From: Sphingomonas sp. | GTDB taxonomy: Bacteria; Pseudomonadota; Alphaproteobacteria; Sphingomonadales; Sphingomonadaceae | Assembly (NCBI RefSeq): GCF_003248515.1 | Contig: NZ_QFOB01000003.1 | Location: forward strand, 408,415-472,414 | DNA: 64,000 bases | Direction: 5' to 3' | Part shown: one piece after another, positions 63,299-64,000 of the stretch | Numbering within the stretch: the stretch's first letter is position 1 | Layout: every line of letters starts with the position of its first letter | Position numbers and translations under genes: made by a program | Notes under the pieces: generated by a model | What the model saw: the letters and a program-made list of their open reading frames with translations, nothing else | Told to the model about the DNA's origin: nothing | Databases searched by the model: none

Positions 63299-63763
63299 GG
63301 CTGACATGCTGCTTGAGCCTGCGACTGACGTCGAGCGCGCTCCTCGCCTCGACCTTGCGGATCATCGCCAGGACGTCCGCCGGCTTGATCTCCCGCAGCC
63401 CCATCGCTCCCAGTTCCGGGAAGGCATCGCGCTCGAGGCGGGCCATGATGCGGTTGGCATGCGCCTCGTCGAGAGCCTCCAGCCGGTTCTTGTGCCACGC
63501 CCGTGCCGCCTCCTCGAAGGTCTGGCCTGCAACGGCCTCCGCTTTCGCTCCAGGATCCTTGCCGGCCGCCAGGCCTCAGCGAGGCTCAGGTCCGGATAGC
63601 GGCCGAAGGAGAGCAGCTTCTCCCGGTCGGCGAAGCGATACTTCATCCGCCACAGCTTTGACCCTGTGGGCCGGACGAGCAGATAGAGCCCGCCGCCATC
63701 GGCGAGCTTATAGTCCTTCGAGCGTTTCGTGGCGTAGCGGGCTTCGAGTTCCTTGAGGGCCAT
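63299..63763 (-). pseudogene. P4-type integrase, frameshifted and cut by IS3
   Basis: ATG 63763 with GGAGAT upstream starts MALKELEARYATKRSKDYKL, followed by ADGGGLYLLVRPTGSKLWRM and YPDLSLAEA, the DUF4102 N-terminal domain of P4-like integrases. Near 63575 a deletion of about 25-30 bases shifts the frame; the gene continues as AGKDPGAKAEAVAGQTFEEA and then EALDEAHANRIMARLERDAF up to KQHVS at the IS3 end (63298). The catalytic domain is missing. It reads leftward from the 3' end of the initiator tRNA-Met, as P4 integrases do. Confidence 0.85.
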
Positions 63764-63901
63764 GGGGGTATCTCCTGCCGGTCGGGGAGAGGTACCGCCC
63801 AAAATACCCCCGCGGTCAAATCGACGTCATGGGGTTCGGCGAGGTCCGGAGCGACGCCCCGGGACGCCTCGAAACAGGCGTAAGCCACGGGAAGGAGGCA
63901 C

Positions 63902-63931
63902 AAAAAACCGCCTCGGGTTTCCCTGAGACGG
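63902..63931 (-). terminator. terminator after initiator tRNA-Met
   Basis: On the minus strand CCGTCTCAGGG, loop AAA and CCCGAGGCGG form a stem with one bulge, then TTTTTT (63902-63907 as A on the plus strand). It lies 17 bases past the tRNA end. Confidence 0.75.
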
Positions 63932-63948
63932 TCTGGCATGTTTGGTGT

Positions 63949-64000
63949 TGGTTGCGGGGACAGGATTTGAACCTGTGACCTTCAGGTTATGAGCCTGACG
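63949..64000 (-). tRNA. initiator tRNA-fMet (CAT), partial
   Basis: Read on the minus strand, the window edge cuts the 5' third. Visible: anticodon stem TCAGG/CCTGA with loop CTCATAA giving CAT, T arm CACAG-GTTCAAAT-CTGTC-like, acceptor CCCCGCA and encoded ACCA. The last acceptor base is A72, which would leave the unpaired position 1-72 typical of initiator tRNA, and the GTCAGG-CTCATAA-CCTGAAGG block is that of fMet. Confidence 0.85.

Overview
The window is high-GC chromosomal DNA that reads as an alphaproteobacterium of the order Sphingomonadales (Sphingomonas-like). Pointers are three surface proteins with the PEPxxWA form of the PEP-CTERM tail, a CpdR response regulator, SapC, DUF3297 and Omp25/31-type proteins, REP-like CCGGC-rich hairpins, and many GTG/TTG starts. 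I see no CRISPR array, no replication origin and no intact prophage.

Region by region. (1) 1-5250: the tail of a glycosyltransferase followed by four different methyltransferase-like genes, partly of lower GC, probably glycan-decoration genes; a decayed IS5-type transposase (5354-5690) closes this block. (2) 5.7-15.2 kb: a KDO and capsule block with kdsA, an FkbM methyltransferase, kdsB and kdsD on the minus strand, kdsC on the plus strand, then a metallophosphatase, a Nudix hydrolase, an LTA-synthase-like sulfatase, an SDR and a KpsS-like capsule protein. (3) 15.3-25.3 kb: mannose-6-phosphate isomerase, small unknown proteins, an S10 carboxypeptidase, a GFA protein, ppx-rlmE, an altered aspartic-protease/PDZ protein, rimO and the first PEP-CTERM protein. 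(4) 25.5-26.8 kb: rpsF-rpsR-rplI. (5) 27-35.3 kb: an outer-membrane barrel, fabD-fabG, a methyltransferase gene on the opposite strand, then acpP-fabF-mltG and a membrane glycosyltransferase. (6) 35.4-44.3 kb: a PLP-dependent trans-sulfuration enzyme, a 26-residue membrane protein, DUF3297, pyrC, ygfZ, two PEPxxWA proteins (one with a putative thioester domain) and acnA. (7) 44.7-59.9 kb: MarR-like regulators, peroxiredoxin, a cupin gene with no normal start codon, leucyl aminopeptidase, NlpC/P60, argC, a divergent SDR/HxlR pair, tRNA-Thr, an M24 aminopeptidase, small proteins, OsmC, a cyclophilin, a DEAD-box helicase, an FAD-linked oxidase and SapC. (8) 60-61.6 kb: a probable small RNA with a perfect terminator, an N-formylglutamate amidohydrolase and cpdR. 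(9) 61.7-64 kb: tRNA-Val, an integrase N-terminal fragment, a complete IS3-family element, a broken P4-type integrase and initiator tRNA-Met. This last stretch reads as the collapsed remains of two tRNA-borne islands.

Functional themes are the cell surface (KDO, capsule and glycan methylation, sorted PEPxxWA proteins), the fatty-acid synthesis core, translation and RNA processing, and ordinary metabolism. The most interesting items are the double integration scar, the candidate C-rich small RNA at about 60081-60180, the thioester-type PEPxxWA protein, and the KDO genes beside a KpsS homologue in a lineage known for glycosphingolipids instead of LPS.
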